Shown piece after piece: positions 17,314-26,639 of a stretch of DNA of 64,000 nucleotides (positions within the stretch are counted from its first letter, which is position 1; the number at the start of each line of letters is the position of its first letter). The DNA lies in contig NZ_CP133548.1 in the NCBI RefSeq assembly GCF_031198435.1, positions 4,250,001 to 4,314,000 of the forward strand, read 5' to 3'. The position numbers and the translations under genes were made by a program. A model generated the notes under the pieces. That model worked only from the letters and a program-made list of their open reading frames with translations, was not told the origin of the DNA and ran no database searches. The DNA is from Pleionea litopenaei (GTDB taxonomy: Bacteria; Pseudomonadota; Gammaproteobacteria; Enterobacterales; Kangiellaceae).

Positions 17314-18567
17314 TTATTTTACTAGCTTTTCAACTAAAGCCTTTAAGTCATCCATTTCTTTTTTAAGCTCAGAGATTTCTGCATCTTTCTGATCAAGCTT
17401 TTGTTTCAGTGCTTGTATCGATGCTAAAGCAACACCGTTAACGTCTGATACAGATATTCTATCTTTTGCTTCACCGTTTAACCCGAATGCTGCGTGGAAG
17501 TCTTCAGCCATTGGGCCAATATGGAGCGTGTTATCACTGTTTCGAATATAGTTCCACTTCAGAATATCTAGGCTTGCGACAGTGTTTAAAATGTCAAAAA
17601 CATTGATGTTAGAGAAGTTTTCTTTAGAAATTCTGCTCGAAGTATAAGTCGTACCGTTTGCAATTAAGTCACCGCTGATGGTTAGGTTCCCATCGTAACT
17701 TAAGCTGAACTCTTGACCGACACCTGTCGCATTTGCAATACCAAAGCTGCCATCATCATGTCGACTTTGCATGTTCCAACCACTAGGAAGACCAGGGCCT
17801 GGGTTTGTATCTTCAAAAGAAATAATTGAGCCGCCATTGTTAACAATTTTGATACCTCGAACGAAGCCATTCGAAGTGTTGGTATTTTCTAGAGTTAAAA
17901 TAGGCTCCAACGAAGCTACATTTCCTCTTACATGTAAAGGAGATTCTGGGCTAGATGTTCCCATTCCAATTTCGCCGTTGGCTTGAATATCCAACGAGCT
18001 TTCTGGCGCTCCTGGTCGAATTCTAAATGGTAGTCGGCTGCCATTGGTTACGTCGCGAATAAAAAAGTTCGCTTCATTGCCACCGACATCCCACGCTTGC
18101 GAAGTAAAACCTGAAGAACCGTCTTGATCAAGACGCAGTGTTGGCGTGTTGCCATTGACATAGTGTAAGTCGACGGCAGGGTTTAAAGTGCCGAAACCGA
18201 CGTCGCCATCTGATTCAACGACCATTGCATTTGCGCGCGCACCTGCTTCAACCCGAAAAGGAATTCTACCCGCGGTTGCATCTTCAATTGCTAGGTAGCT
18301 CGCGCCACCATTATTGCTGTCGTTAGCAACGATCGTCCAATCGTTACTTGGAAAAGAGCCGCTACTACTGGTGTCGTCAAATTTTAGGCGAGTGTTATTT
18401 TCTTTCATTCTAATGGTATCGAAACCAAAGTTTTCACCATTAACACAGTCATTACCAACACACTCACTGAAGGTAACGATTAAGTCATCATTGATCACTT
18501 GGTCGGCGATGACTAATGCACCAAATAACCCGACGGCAACGGCTGAACTGATTGCTGATTTTCTCAT
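17314..18567 (-). CDS. Exported protein with S74-type intramolecular chaperone domain
   Basis: This is a 417-residue protein. The N-terminus MRKSAISSAVAVGLFGALVIADQ looks like a signal peptide. Residues 40-290 hold at least two similar beta-rich blocks (NDWTIVAND..GGASYLAIEDAT..RIPFRVEAGA and QAWDVGGNEANFFIRDVT..RLPFRIRPGA). The region at about 305-385 matches Peptidase_S74: SSRISKENFSN, LKWNYI, HIGPMAEDFHAAFGL and VNGVALASIQALKQ. The last 35 residues form a predicted coiled coil. S74 domains trimerise phage tail spikes and some bacterial surface proteins and then cut themselves off. A clear ribosome site (AAGGAGAAGG) precedes the ATG. The function is unknown. Confidence 0.82.
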   Translation of the reverse strand: MRKSAISSAVAVGLFGALVIADQVINDDLIVTFSECVGNDCVNGENFGFDTIRMKENNTRLKFDDTSSSGSFPSNDWTIVANDSNNGGASYLAIEDATAGRIPFRVEAGARANAMVVESDGDVGFGTLNPAVDLHYVNGNTPTLRLDQDGSSGFTSQAWDVGGNEANFFIRDVTNGSRLPFRIRPGAPESSLDIQANGEIGMGTSSPESPLHVRGNVASLEPILTLENTNTSNGFVRGIKIVNNGGSIISFEDTNPGPGLPSGWNMQSRHDDGSFGIANATGVGQEFSLSYDGNLTISGDLIANGTTYTSSRISKENFSNINVFDILNTVASLDILKWNYIRNSDNTLHIGPMAEDFHAAFGLNGEAKDRISVSDVNGVALASIQALKQKLDQKDAEISELKKEMDDLKALVEKLVK

Positions 18568-18586
18568 TTTCCTTCTCCTTCAGGTC

Positions 18587-19015
18587 TTATTTATCAATGC
18601 CAAGGGCTTTTTTATCGACTTCGATGAGGCTACTGTCTACCATCATGCCATTCTTAACACGGAAAGATCCTGAAGTTCGAATTGCTTCAACGCGTTTGCG
18701 AACTGCTTGTCCTCGGCCGTTGAAATCATCAACCACGACTTCTTCACCAAGCTCTTTAATTTCAAGTACTTCGAACTTATACAACCCATCTTGAGAGAAC
18801 CCCATATCTCCCGCAGAGACAATGGCATCACCTGAAAAACTTGCTGATTTGTAGTTGAACTGCTCTGGGCCGCTGACTTTAACTTCAACGCGGTTCCCAT
18901 TAATTGAAGACGGTACTGCAAGTGTGTTATCAGCAATTGATAATTTACCAGCGGATACGGATGTAGCCAGTCCAGTGGCTACTAAAGCCGCCAGTACAGT
19001 AGTATGCAGGCGCAT
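18587..19015 (-). CDS. Small exported protein of unknown function
   Basis: This 142-residue protein has a clear Sec signal peptide (MRLHTTVLAALVATGLATSVSA, cut before GK). The mature part is beta-rich and hydrophilic with no Cys and no family that I recognise. A good AGGAGGG ribosome site lies upstream of the ATG. The stop is 19 bases before the S74 protein start, so both are probably one operon. The pair is divergent from the giant surface protein gene and may work with it at the cell surface; that is inference from position only. Confidence 0.8.
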   Translation of the reverse strand: MRLHTTVLAALVATGLATSVSAGKLSIADNTLAVPSSINGNRVEVKVSGPEQFNYKSASFSGDAIVSAGDMGFSQDGLYKFEVLEIKELGEEVVVDDFNGRGQAVRKRVEAIRTSGSFRVKNGMMVDSSLIEVDKKALGIDK

Positions 19016-19232
19016 AACTCCCTCCTAAGATTATATGTATTGTTGTAAATGTATGAGCTAGGTTGTAAAAGTTTGAACTAGGTCACATTGAATAGTAGCA
19101 CCGGGCCCAAGTAACAGCAATCTCGAATACCTAATAAAAGGGTTCGAAAAACGAATTATTTCATAAGATTAAAGCTACAAACCGTCTAAGCGAAAAACTA
19201 CTTGGTTGTTATCAAGACTGTCGTCTAAACTG

Positions 19233-19248
19233 TGTGACACTGTTCACA
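19233..19248. promoter_or_regulatory. CRP/Vfr-type binding site
   Basis: The sequence TGTGACACTGTTCACA is a perfect match to the conserved halves TGTGA-N6-TCACA. It lies in the 265-base divergent intergenic region, 33 bases before the GTG start of the giant surface protein and 218 bases before the oppositely oriented small exported protein. Closeness to the start suggests either repression or a class II promoter with a short leader. Confidence 0.6.
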
Positions 19249-19280
19249 AATAATAATGACACACTTCGAAGGGGGTACTG

Positions 19281-22200
19281 GTGGATTTTCATTCAGCAGG
19301 AAAGCAGTCTCGCAGGTTTTTAAAATCATTAATCTTATTATCATCAGCAGGCATCAGTGGCGCTTTATGGGCGGTTCCCCCAAGCTTCTCCACCAGCTTT
19401 AACTCCTCCACCATTGGCCCGGGCAACGAGTCAACCTTGACTTACACCATTACTAACGGTGATAGCTTCGCAATTACTGATTTAGCGTTTTCCAATACGC
19501 TGCCTGCAGGGGTGACTATTTCGGCTAACCCAAATGCGAGTTCGACGTGTTTAAATGGATCGTTTTCTGCTCCTGCCAACGGAACGACCATATCGATCGC
19601 CGACTATGCCGTCGAACCTAACTCAAGCTGCAATGTAACGGTCGCTGTCACCGCGAGTGCCGCCGGCAGTTACAGCAATGTGACGGATGATTTGACGTCG
19701 AGCGAAGGCAATAGTGGAACAGCCTCAGCGACGTTAACGGTTGATACTGGACGCCCTAATATTGAGCTATCGATCACACCTAGTTCAATGAGTCGTGGTG
19801 ACATCGCCCAAGTACAGGTGGTTTTCGATAATTCACTCAACGGTTCGTTAGAATATAACTTTCAGTCGACCATCAGTTTACCTGGCGGATTAGCCGTTGC
19901 AGATTTTCCTGACGTGCAAACAACTTGTACCAACACTTCCGTGACGGCTAACTCAGGTTCAGACGTAGCAACCATTACCCCCACCGGAACCATGACGCTG
20001 GGCGCAGGAGCGAGTTGTACATCAACGTTTAATGCAGTCGCCACTGGGGTTGGAAGTTACCTGGCAACCAGCAGTTTAACCTATCTCGATTCAAATACTT
20101 TTACGAATACCGTCGCGGGCTTTTCATCTGCCAGCGTTGATATTGCGACGTCAGCTGCATTAATTTCATTTTTGAATAATCCGGTCGCTCCGGGAAGTTC
20201 GACCGACCTAGAAATTACCTTGGCCAATACTGACCGGTCGAACTCAGTGACCAATGCCGCTTTTACGATTGATTTAGATGCCGCGCTCTCAGGCTTAGTC
20301 GCAACTGGTTTACCGCTTTCCGATATCTGCGGCAGTGGCTCGTCAGTATCTGGCACGTCTGTTTTATCGTTTACGGGAGGAGCGATCTCTGCGGGCAGCA
20401 CTTGTACCTTTACTGTCCCCGTTACTGTGCCGGGTGGAGCGGCCGTCGGCACCTATACTGGCACTAGTTCAGACATTACCTGGGATATTGGTGGTAGCGG
20501 TGAAGTGAAAAGTGGTGCCAATTTTTCATTGAGTATTACGCAAGCACCAACTTTAGCGATTAATTTTGTTGATAGCGATGCAGTCGGGGGCGGCTCGACC
20601 AACGTCGAATTTACCATTACCAATACAGACTCTGCTAATGCGGCGACGGCGATCACATTTCGAGCGAGCATCAGTGACTTAGTTTCCGGCTCGTCATTTT
20701 CAAGTTTACCGGCGAGTGGCTATTGTGGGGCTGGCTCTACGGCCAGCCAGGCGGTTATTACCGATGAGCTATACTTGCTTGTCTCAAACGCACAGTTAGC
20801 GGCTGGAGCAAGTTGTACTTTCACCGTAGGTATAAACATTCCTCAAGGCGCGCCAGCCGGAGTCTCAACGCTTCAGTCGTCGGACTTTTCTGCCACAGTG
20901 AATGGCTCGACATTAACCGGAGAAACGGCAAGTGACAGTATTAATATTGTGGGTGGACCATCACTCAAGTTAGCATTAAGTGAACTATCGATTAATCCAG
21001 GCGATACAACGACGGCAACCTTTACTCTGGCTCACAGCGCCAGCGCTTCAGCGAACGCAACAAGCATGGCTTTCACGCTTGATCTTGATGCGGCCATCTC
21101 AGGTTTAACAGCGGTTGGTCTGCCTTCTGTAGATGTGTGTGGTACGGGCTCGCAGATCAGCGGTACGAGTACTTTAACGTTTACCGGTGGAAGTCTTGCT
21201 CCCAATGAAACCTGTAGTTTTGATGTCACATTACAAACCCCCGGCAGTGTTAGTTCGAATATATATACGCTTACGACTAGCAGCCTTGACGCTCAAGTCT
21301 CAGGGCTATCAACGTCTTCGATAGCGGGCTCAGCGTCTTTGCAGGTGTCGAACCTCGAGGCTGCCATGGCGTTTACTAATCTGCCGGTCGCGCCTGGTGG
21401 AACCGCGAATTTAGAAGTAACTTTAACTAATGCTAGTGCGACAGAAGCGCTAAGCGCTGTCGTGTTTACTTCGAGCATTTCGAGTACGCTAAGTGGAATG
21501 ACGGTCACCGGATTACCCGCCAACGATATCTGTGGTGCTGGTTCACAAGCGACTGGAACAACTACTTTGATAGTAAACAATGGCAGCCTAGCGGCGGGCG
21601 GAAGCTGTACTTTTACCTTGAGCTTAAGTGTTCCTGGCGGAGCCAGCGATGGTACTTATCCATTGGTAACCAGCAATATTGGCTTTACTGAAAATGCGGT
21701 CAATATCAATATCAACAAAATCAGTACGACTTTGATCGTAGAAACGGATGTTGCGCCCAATGTCACTTTAACATCATCCGCTTCACCCAGTACCAGTGTC
21801 AGTCCGATTCCTGTCTCGATGGTGTTCAACGAAGATGTGACGGGATTTGATGTTTCCGATTTAACCGGCAGCGTCACCAATGGTTCCTTGAGTAATTTTC
21901 AAGCAATTTCAGCGTCTGAATACTCGGTCGATATAACCCCGGCAGCAGCTGGAGACGTTACGCTGCAAGTTCCGGCGAGCTCTGCTATCGACAGTGGAAC
22001 CAATGGTAACAATGTATCTGATGTACTTACGATTACCTATGATCCCGTTGCATTTATTCTTCCGACGGCTGTCATTGGCGCTCCGGATCAATCATTGACC
22101 AATACAGGACCGGTTAATTTTGCGGTTACTTATTCTAATGCTGATCAGGTGAGTCTTGATGATGTCGAAGTGGTTCTGGTGACCACAGGCACGGCAACCG

Positions 22201-25200
22201 GTGATGTCTCGGTAGCGAATGGAAATACGACAACGCCAACCGTTACCTTGTCAAATATTACAGGAGAAGGAAGCATTGCCATTAGCCTGACGTCAGGCAC
22301 CGCTCGAAACAGTTTTGGAAATGCGGATGCGGTTGGCACAAGCGCGGCATTTAATGTTGATAATACGGCTCCGGATGTGTCGATCTCTTCGGCAGCACCT
22401 GATCCCACCAATGCTGCTTTTGATGTGACGTTTACCTTTACTGAAGCGGTTAATGATTTTGTAAATACCGATGTTACAGCATCAAACGCGTCGGTTTCGA
22501 CCTTATCCGGTGGCCCGGTTGTTTATACCGCAACAATAACGCCAGACACGGACGGAACCGTGACATTGGATGTACTCAACTCTGTTGCTTCAGATAGCGC
22601 AGGAAATGGCAACACCGCCGCAACCCAATATAGCGTTCTGTACGATGCAACGGCACCCAGCGGGTATGATATCAACATTGACCAATCGTTTATTAATGCG
22701 GCCAATGATACGGCGATGAGTTTTAGTTACACCGGAGCCGAAGTTGGCGCTGATTATAATTATTCGGTCTCTGACGGATCGTCCCAAGTTTCTGGCGTTG
22801 GTACCATCGCGAGCGCGAGTGATAGCGTCACGGGTATCGATGTGAGTGGGTTGGCTGAAGGAACCTTGACATTAACCTTTGTGTTAACGGACCCCGTTGG
22901 AAACATGGGTGTTGCGATTACCGATACCGTAATCAAGCAATACAATGATGCACCCGTGATCACCGAGGGAGCCACCATCACGGTTAACATGAGTGAAGAT
23001 AGCACTCCTACCGCATTTAATTTAACGTTGAATGCAACGGATCCAGAAAATGAAAGTTTAACTTGGAGCGTGATTTCATCGGCGATCAATGGTGTAGCGG
23101 ATGCGACGGGCACAGGCAACAGCCAAGTGGTCAGCTATACGCCTCTTGCGAACTACAACGGCAGCGATAGCTTTGTGGTTGAAGTGACTGACAATAATGC
23201 GCTTGAACCTTTGACCGATAGTATTACCGTTACCGTACAAATCACGGCGGTCAATGATGCTCCGACATTTACGTCCAGTGCTCCAGTCGTAGTGGCTGAA
23301 GACGCACTTTATACGTATTCAATAACGACAAACGATATCGATGCTGGTGATACATTAGCGATTACTGCGAGTGTTATCCCTTCGTGGTTGAGTTTAGTCG
23401 ATAATGGTAATGGCACGGCAACCTTAGCTGGCTCTCCAACCAACGATGATGTCGGTGTGCACTCAGTTACTCTTTTGGTAACTGATAGCAGTGGTGCATC
23501 GGACAATTCCGCGACACAAAGTTTTAGTGTGGCGGTTTCTAATACCAATGATGCACCGACCTTTACTTCAACTCCGGTGACGGTCGCGACGGAAGATCAG
23601 GCCTACAGTTACGCTGTCACTGCCGCTGATATCGATGTGGGTGATAGCATCGCGATCACCGCGACAGTATTACCAAGTTGGTTGACATTAGTCGACAATG
23701 GAAATGGAGCAGCGGTCTTATCGGGTACGCCACTCAATGAACACGTTGGAAATCACTCGGTTACCTTAGTCGTGACCGATGATAGCGGTGATGTAAACGA
23801 TACCGCGGCTCAGTCATTTGTTGTTGCGGTGGCCAATACCAATGATTCTCCCTCGGGCTTGCCAGTTATAACGGGGACTTTGCTACGGAATGAAACATTA
23901 ACCGCAGACACCTCTGGGATCAGTGATGACGATGGTTTGGGAACCTTTAGTTATCAGTGGTTGCGAAATAGCAACCCAATCGCGGGTGCTTCATCCGCAA
24001 CATACACGCCGGGCGTTGATGATGTCTGGCAAATACTGAGTGTAACGGTTTCGTACACTGATTTAGGTGGCAATCCAGAATCGTTAACCAGTGCTCCAAC
24101 TGGCGCAATTTCTGATCTCGATTCGGATGGTGATGGAATTTACGATTTAGAAGAGGGAACTGGCGACAGTGACGGTGACGGTACTCCTGACTATTTAGAT
24201 CCCGACAGTGATAATGATGGTATCCCTGATTCTGAAGAGGGAACTGGCGATAGTGATGGCGATGGCACTCCAGACTATTTAGACACGAGCCTCGATGAAG
24301 ACAGTGATGGTATTCCAGACATTATTGAGTCGGAGAGCAACCGCGATACCGATGGTGATGGTTTGCGAGATTTTGAAGATCCTGACAGTGATAATGACGG
24401 ACTAACTGACTTAGAAGAATCGGGAGTTTCAGGTATCGATACCGATGGTGACGGTATCGATGATTACTATGATGTTGATCAAACCGGAGGTGTCGACGCT
24501 AATGGTGATGGCATTGATGACGCGGTCATGCCACTCGACTCTGACAATGACGGCATTCCTGATTACATTGATCGCGACAGCGATAATGATGGCATTCCCG
24601 ACGCTTTAGAAAATGAGTTTGCTTTCCGAACCGTGAGTTTGAGTAAAGCTATGAGCTACCAGAGAATGATGGCCATCGATACCGACGGTGATGGAATCTT
24701 AAATCATGTTGATCCAGACAGTGACAATGATGGTTTGAGCGACGCGATTGAAGCGCAAATCGTTATGGTGGATACAGACGGTGATCAAATCATTGATCAG
24801 TTCGATGTTGACGTAACCGGAGGTGTTGATGCCAATCAAGATGGTGTCGATGACAACGCAACACTCGTAAATTCTGATAACGATAATACACCCGATTTGT
24901 TAGACCTAGATTCCGACAACGATGGTCGGTTTGATATCGTTGAAGCGGGATTAATTGATAGTGACTTTGATGCGTTGATTGATAACCCAACCGATGCAGT
25001 TGTTATCGCGCCCGATACGGATAATGACGGCACACCAGATTACCTCGACCTTGATAGCAATGATGACTCAACCTGGGATATCGAGAGCACTGGAGCGGCG
25101 ACTCTCGATCTAAATGGTGATGGGCAAATTGATGATGCATCGAGTGACCCAGACAACGATGGTATTGTCGATCCGCTCGATGATGAGCCTAATCAGTTTG

Positions 25201-26513
25201 GAACTCAGCCAGATCGCGATGGTGATGGTGTTCCGGGTCGTATCGATCGAGACGATGATAACGACGGTATTTCCGATGTTGCTGAAGGCTTGCTTGATAG
25301 TGATGGAGATGGACTGATCGATGCGTTAGACAGTGACAGCGACAATGACGGATTGAATGATGCGTTTGAAACGGATCGTCCTCGGTTAAGTGGCATAGAT
25401 ATCGATCGCGATGGTATTGACGACGCTGTTGATGTTGATTTTGTGGGCGGAAATGACAGCGATAATGACGGTGTCGCTGATCAGTTTAGGCTTGCTGATA
25501 CAGACGGAGATGGCACGCCTGATTATCTTGATACTGATAGTGATAACGACGGGATTTCAGACCAAGAAGAGCAACTGACGGTAATTCTTGGTGGAACTGA
25601 TGTCGATAATGATGGACTGGATGATGTCGTCGATGCGACGCAAACCGCAGGAGATGACGCAAACGGTGATGGACAAGTTGATCGTTCGATTGACTCGTCA
25701 GACTTAGATGGCGATGGTTTACTTGCTTTCCGAGACAGCGACACCGACGGCGATGGTATTGCCGATGGTGATGAGAATGGCGATTTCAATAATGATGGTA
25801 TTAATGATCGCTTACAGACCGATCCCGGAGTATCTGTTGACTCAGGTAGCGGCTCTGTTGGATGGATGATGTTAGGGTTGTTGGCTCTGTTTCCATTGCG
25901 CAAACGCAAAAAAGGTAAGACAGATTTAAAACTGCCTTTTGCTCGCATATGGCTGGGTTCATTTGTGTCGTTTATTGCATTGAGTGTTCCTAGTCTCGTC
26001 AGTGCCGATGACCAATGCTTACGTGAACAAAGTTCATGTTGGTATCTTGGGTGGGGTATTGGTCGCGCGCAACATGATATCAAAGATGGGCAAAGTGCTT
26101 GGAAGGTGAGTGACAATGATGGTCAATACGGCACAGTATTTGTGGGTGTCGACTTTAGCTCTCACTTATATTGGGAATTAGCGTATGAACAGTTAGGGCG
26201 TGTTCAACTTCGAAACCAAAATCCAGCCATTAATGTACCTGGCAGTGTTCGCTTCGACAGCTTGAGTACATCATTGGGTGTATGGTTAAGACCGCACTCT
26301 GCGGACTGGAATTTAGGTCTGTCGGCGGGTATTTCGGTGAGAGATGAGAAACCTCAAAATGTTCAATTTAATAGTGGTGATGACTCTATGGTAATGTACG
26401 GAGTAGCTGTGAAATGGAGCGTGACAGAGACCACCGATATTAAAACCAAGTTTACCTATTATGATAACGATACAAATGTCTTTGGCGTGTACCTAATTCA
26501 AAGATTTGACTGA
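19281..26513 (+). CDS. Giant multidomain surface protein with TSP3 repeats, sorting-like segment and C-terminal beta-barrel
   Basis: This is a 2410-residue exported protein starting at GTG 19281, behind AAGGGGG. A signal peptide with a twin-Arg-like start (residues 1-31) is followed by several DUF11-like beta repeats of about 130 residues (to about 840), each with a CGSGS..SG motif. Ig-like and cadherin-like domains follow (about 845-1610; APTFTSTPVTVATEDQAYSYAV type). Thrombospondin type 3 repeats rich in DSDGDGTPDYLD follow (about 1612-2185). At 2189 there is GSGSVGWMMLGLLALFPLRKRKK, which resembles GlyGly-CTERM/rhombosortase-type sorting tails. Instead of ending there, the frame continues with a second signal-like helix (to about 2243, SADDQC) and about 165 residues of beta-barrel-like sequence ending in RFD. 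An adhesin or matrix role is likely. Confidence 0.85.
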   Translation: MDFHSAGKQSRRFLKSLILLSSAGISGALWAVPPSFSTSFNSSTIGPGNESTLTYTITNGDSFAITDLAFSNTLPAGVTISANPNASSTCLNGSFSAPANGTTISIADYAVEPNSSCNVTVAVTASAAGSYSNVTDDLTSSEGNSGTASATLTVDTGRPNIELSITPSSMSRGDIAQVQVVFDNSLNGSLEYNFQSTISLPGGLAVADFPDVQTTCTNTSVTANSGSDVATITPTGTMTLGAGASCTSTFNAVATGVGSYLATSSLTYLDSNTFTNTVAGFSSASVDIATSAALISFLNNPVAPGSSTDLEITLANTDRSNSVTNAAFTIDLDAALSGLVATGLPLSDICGSGSSVSGTSVLSFTGGAISAGSTCTFTVPVTVPGGAAVGTYTGTSSDITWDIGGSGEVKSGANFSLSITQAPTLAINFVDSDAVGGGSTNVEFTITNTDSANAATAITFRASISDLVSGSSFSSLPASGYCGAGSTASQAVITDELYLLVSNAQLAAGASCTFTVGINIPQGAPAGVSTLQSSDFSATVNGSTLTGETASDSINIVGGPSLKLALSELSINPGDTTTATFTLAHSASASANATSMAFTLDLDAAISGLTAVGLPSVDVCGTGSQISGTSTLTFTGGSLAPNETCSFDVTLQTPGSVSSNIYTLTTSSLDAQVSGLSTSSIAGSASLQVSNLEAAMAFTNLPVAPGGTANLEVTLTNASATEALSAVVFTSSISSTLSGMTVTGLPANDICGAGSQATGTTTLIVNNGSLAAGGSCTFTLSLSVPGGASDGTYPLVTSNIGFTENAVNININKISTTLIVETDVAPNVTLTSSASPSTSVSPIPVSMVFNEDVTGFDVSDLTGSVTNGSLSNFQAISASEYSVDITPAAAGDVTLQVPASSAIDSGTNGNNVSDVLTITYDPVAFILPTAVIGAPDQSLTNTGPVNFAVTYSNADQVSLDDVEVVLVTTGTATGDVSVANGNTTTPTVTLSNITGEGSIAISLTSGTARNSFGNADAVGTSAAFNVDNTAPDVSISSAAPDPTNAAFDVTFTFTEAVNDFVNTDVTASNASVSTLSGGPVVYTATITPDTDGTVTLDVLNSVASDSAGNGNTAATQYSVLYDATAPSGYDINIDQSFINAANDTAMSFSYTGAEVGADYNYSVSDGSSQVSGVGTIASASDSVTGIDVSGLAEGTLTLTFVLTDPVGNMGVAITDTVIKQYNDAPVITEGATITVNMSEDSTPTAFNLTLNATDPENESLTWSVISSAINGVADATGTGNSQVVSYTPLANYNGSDSFVVEVTDNNALEPLTDSITVTVQITAVNDAPTFTSSAPVVVAEDALYTYSITTNDIDAGDTLAITASVIPSWLSLVDNGNGTATLAGSPTNDDVGVHSVTLLVTDSSGASDNSATQSFSVAVSNTNDAPTFTSTPVTVATEDQAYSYAVTAADIDVGDSIAITATVLPSWLTLVDNGNGAAVLSGTPLNEHVGNHSVTLVVTDDSGDVNDTAAQSFVVAVANTNDSPSGLPVITGTLLRNETLTADTSGISDDDGLGTFSYQWLRNSNPIAGASSATYTPGVDDVWQILSVTVSYTDLGGNPESLTSAPTGAISDLDSDGDGIYDLEEGTGDSDGDGTPDYLDPDSDNDGIPDSEEGTGDSDGDGTPDYLDTSLDEDSDGIPDIIESESNRDTDGDGLRDFEDPDSDNDGLTDLEESGVSGIDTDGDGIDDYYDVDQTGGVDANGDGIDDAVMPLDSDNDGIPDYIDRDSDNDGIPDALENEFAFRTVSLSKAMSYQRMMAIDTDGDGILNHVDPDSDNDGLSDAIEAQIVMVDTDGDQIIDQFDVDVTGGVDANQDGVDDNATLVNSDNDNTPDLLDLDSDNDGRFDIVEAGLIDSDFDALIDNPTDAVVIAPDTDNDGTPDYLDLDSNDDSTWDIESTGAATLDLNGDGQIDDASSDPDNDGIVDPLDDEPNQFGTQPDRDGDGVPGRIDRDDDNDGISDVAEGLLDSDGDGLIDALDSDSDNDGLNDAFETDRPRLSGIDIDRDGIDDAVDVDFVGGNDSDNDGVADQFRLADTDGDGTPDYLDTDSDNDGISDQEEQLTVILGGTDVDNDGLDDVVDATQTAGDDANGDGQVDRSIDSSDLDGDGLLAFRDSDTDGDGIADGDENGDFNNDGINDRLQTDPGVSVDSGSGSVGWMMLGLLALFPLRKRKKGKTDLKLPFARIWLGSFVSFIALSVPSLVSADDQCLREQSSCWYLGWGIGRAQHDIKDGQSAWKVSDNDGQYGTVFVGVDFSSHLYWELAYEQLGRVQLRNQNPAINVPGSVRFDSLSTSLGVWLRPHSADWNLGLSAGISVRDEKPQNVQFNSGDDSMVMYGVAVKWSVTETTDIKTKFTYYDNDTNVFGVYLIQRFD
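24118..25820 (+). repeat. Coding repeats for thrombospondin type 3 calcium-binding motifs
   Basis: Dozens of degenerate copies of a GAT/GAC-rich unit encode D-x-D-x-D-G-x-x-D loops within the giant surface protein. Units such as SDGDGTPDYLD recur almost exactly at 24171 and 24255. Copies vary in spacing (11 to about 25 residues), so this is a protein-level repeat and not a DNA satellite. Each loop is expected to bind calcium and stiffen the stalk. Confidence 0.85.
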
Positions 26514-26587
26514 TAACGAAGTAACCGATTAATCATAAGTTAATTTGGCAACTCAAAGGGTTGTCCTTTAAAACCAAAAATAAACAG

Positions 26588-26624
26588 GCTGCTCAGATTT
26601 CTAAATGAGCGGCTTTTGTTTTTT
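26588..26624 (+). terminator. Rho-independent terminator after the giant surface protein
   Basis: An eight-pair stem (GCTGCTCA with TGAGCGGC, one G-U pair, loop of 10) is followed by TTTTGTTTTTT. It lies 75 bases behind the stop and 16 bases before the next gene. Confidence 0.75.
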
Positions 26625-26639
26625 AAACCTAGGGAATAG

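Noticed and set aside
17314-18567. Prophage tail fibre
   Set aside because: The S74 domain invites this, but the protein has a signal peptide and no phage structural, lysis or integrase gene lies near it.
24118-25820. Repetitive DNA that might suggest a CRISPR array or satellite
   Set aside because: The repeats are degenerate, vary in spacing and stay in frame as calcium-binding protein motifs; there are no constant repeats with unique spacers.
25523-26116. 197-codon open frame on the - strand under the giant surface protein
   Set aside because: It is a shadow of the repetitive GAT/GAC-rich coding sequence: Ser/Pro-rich low-complexity translation, no ribosome site and no family. The same holds for the other - strand frames between 19862 and 25396.
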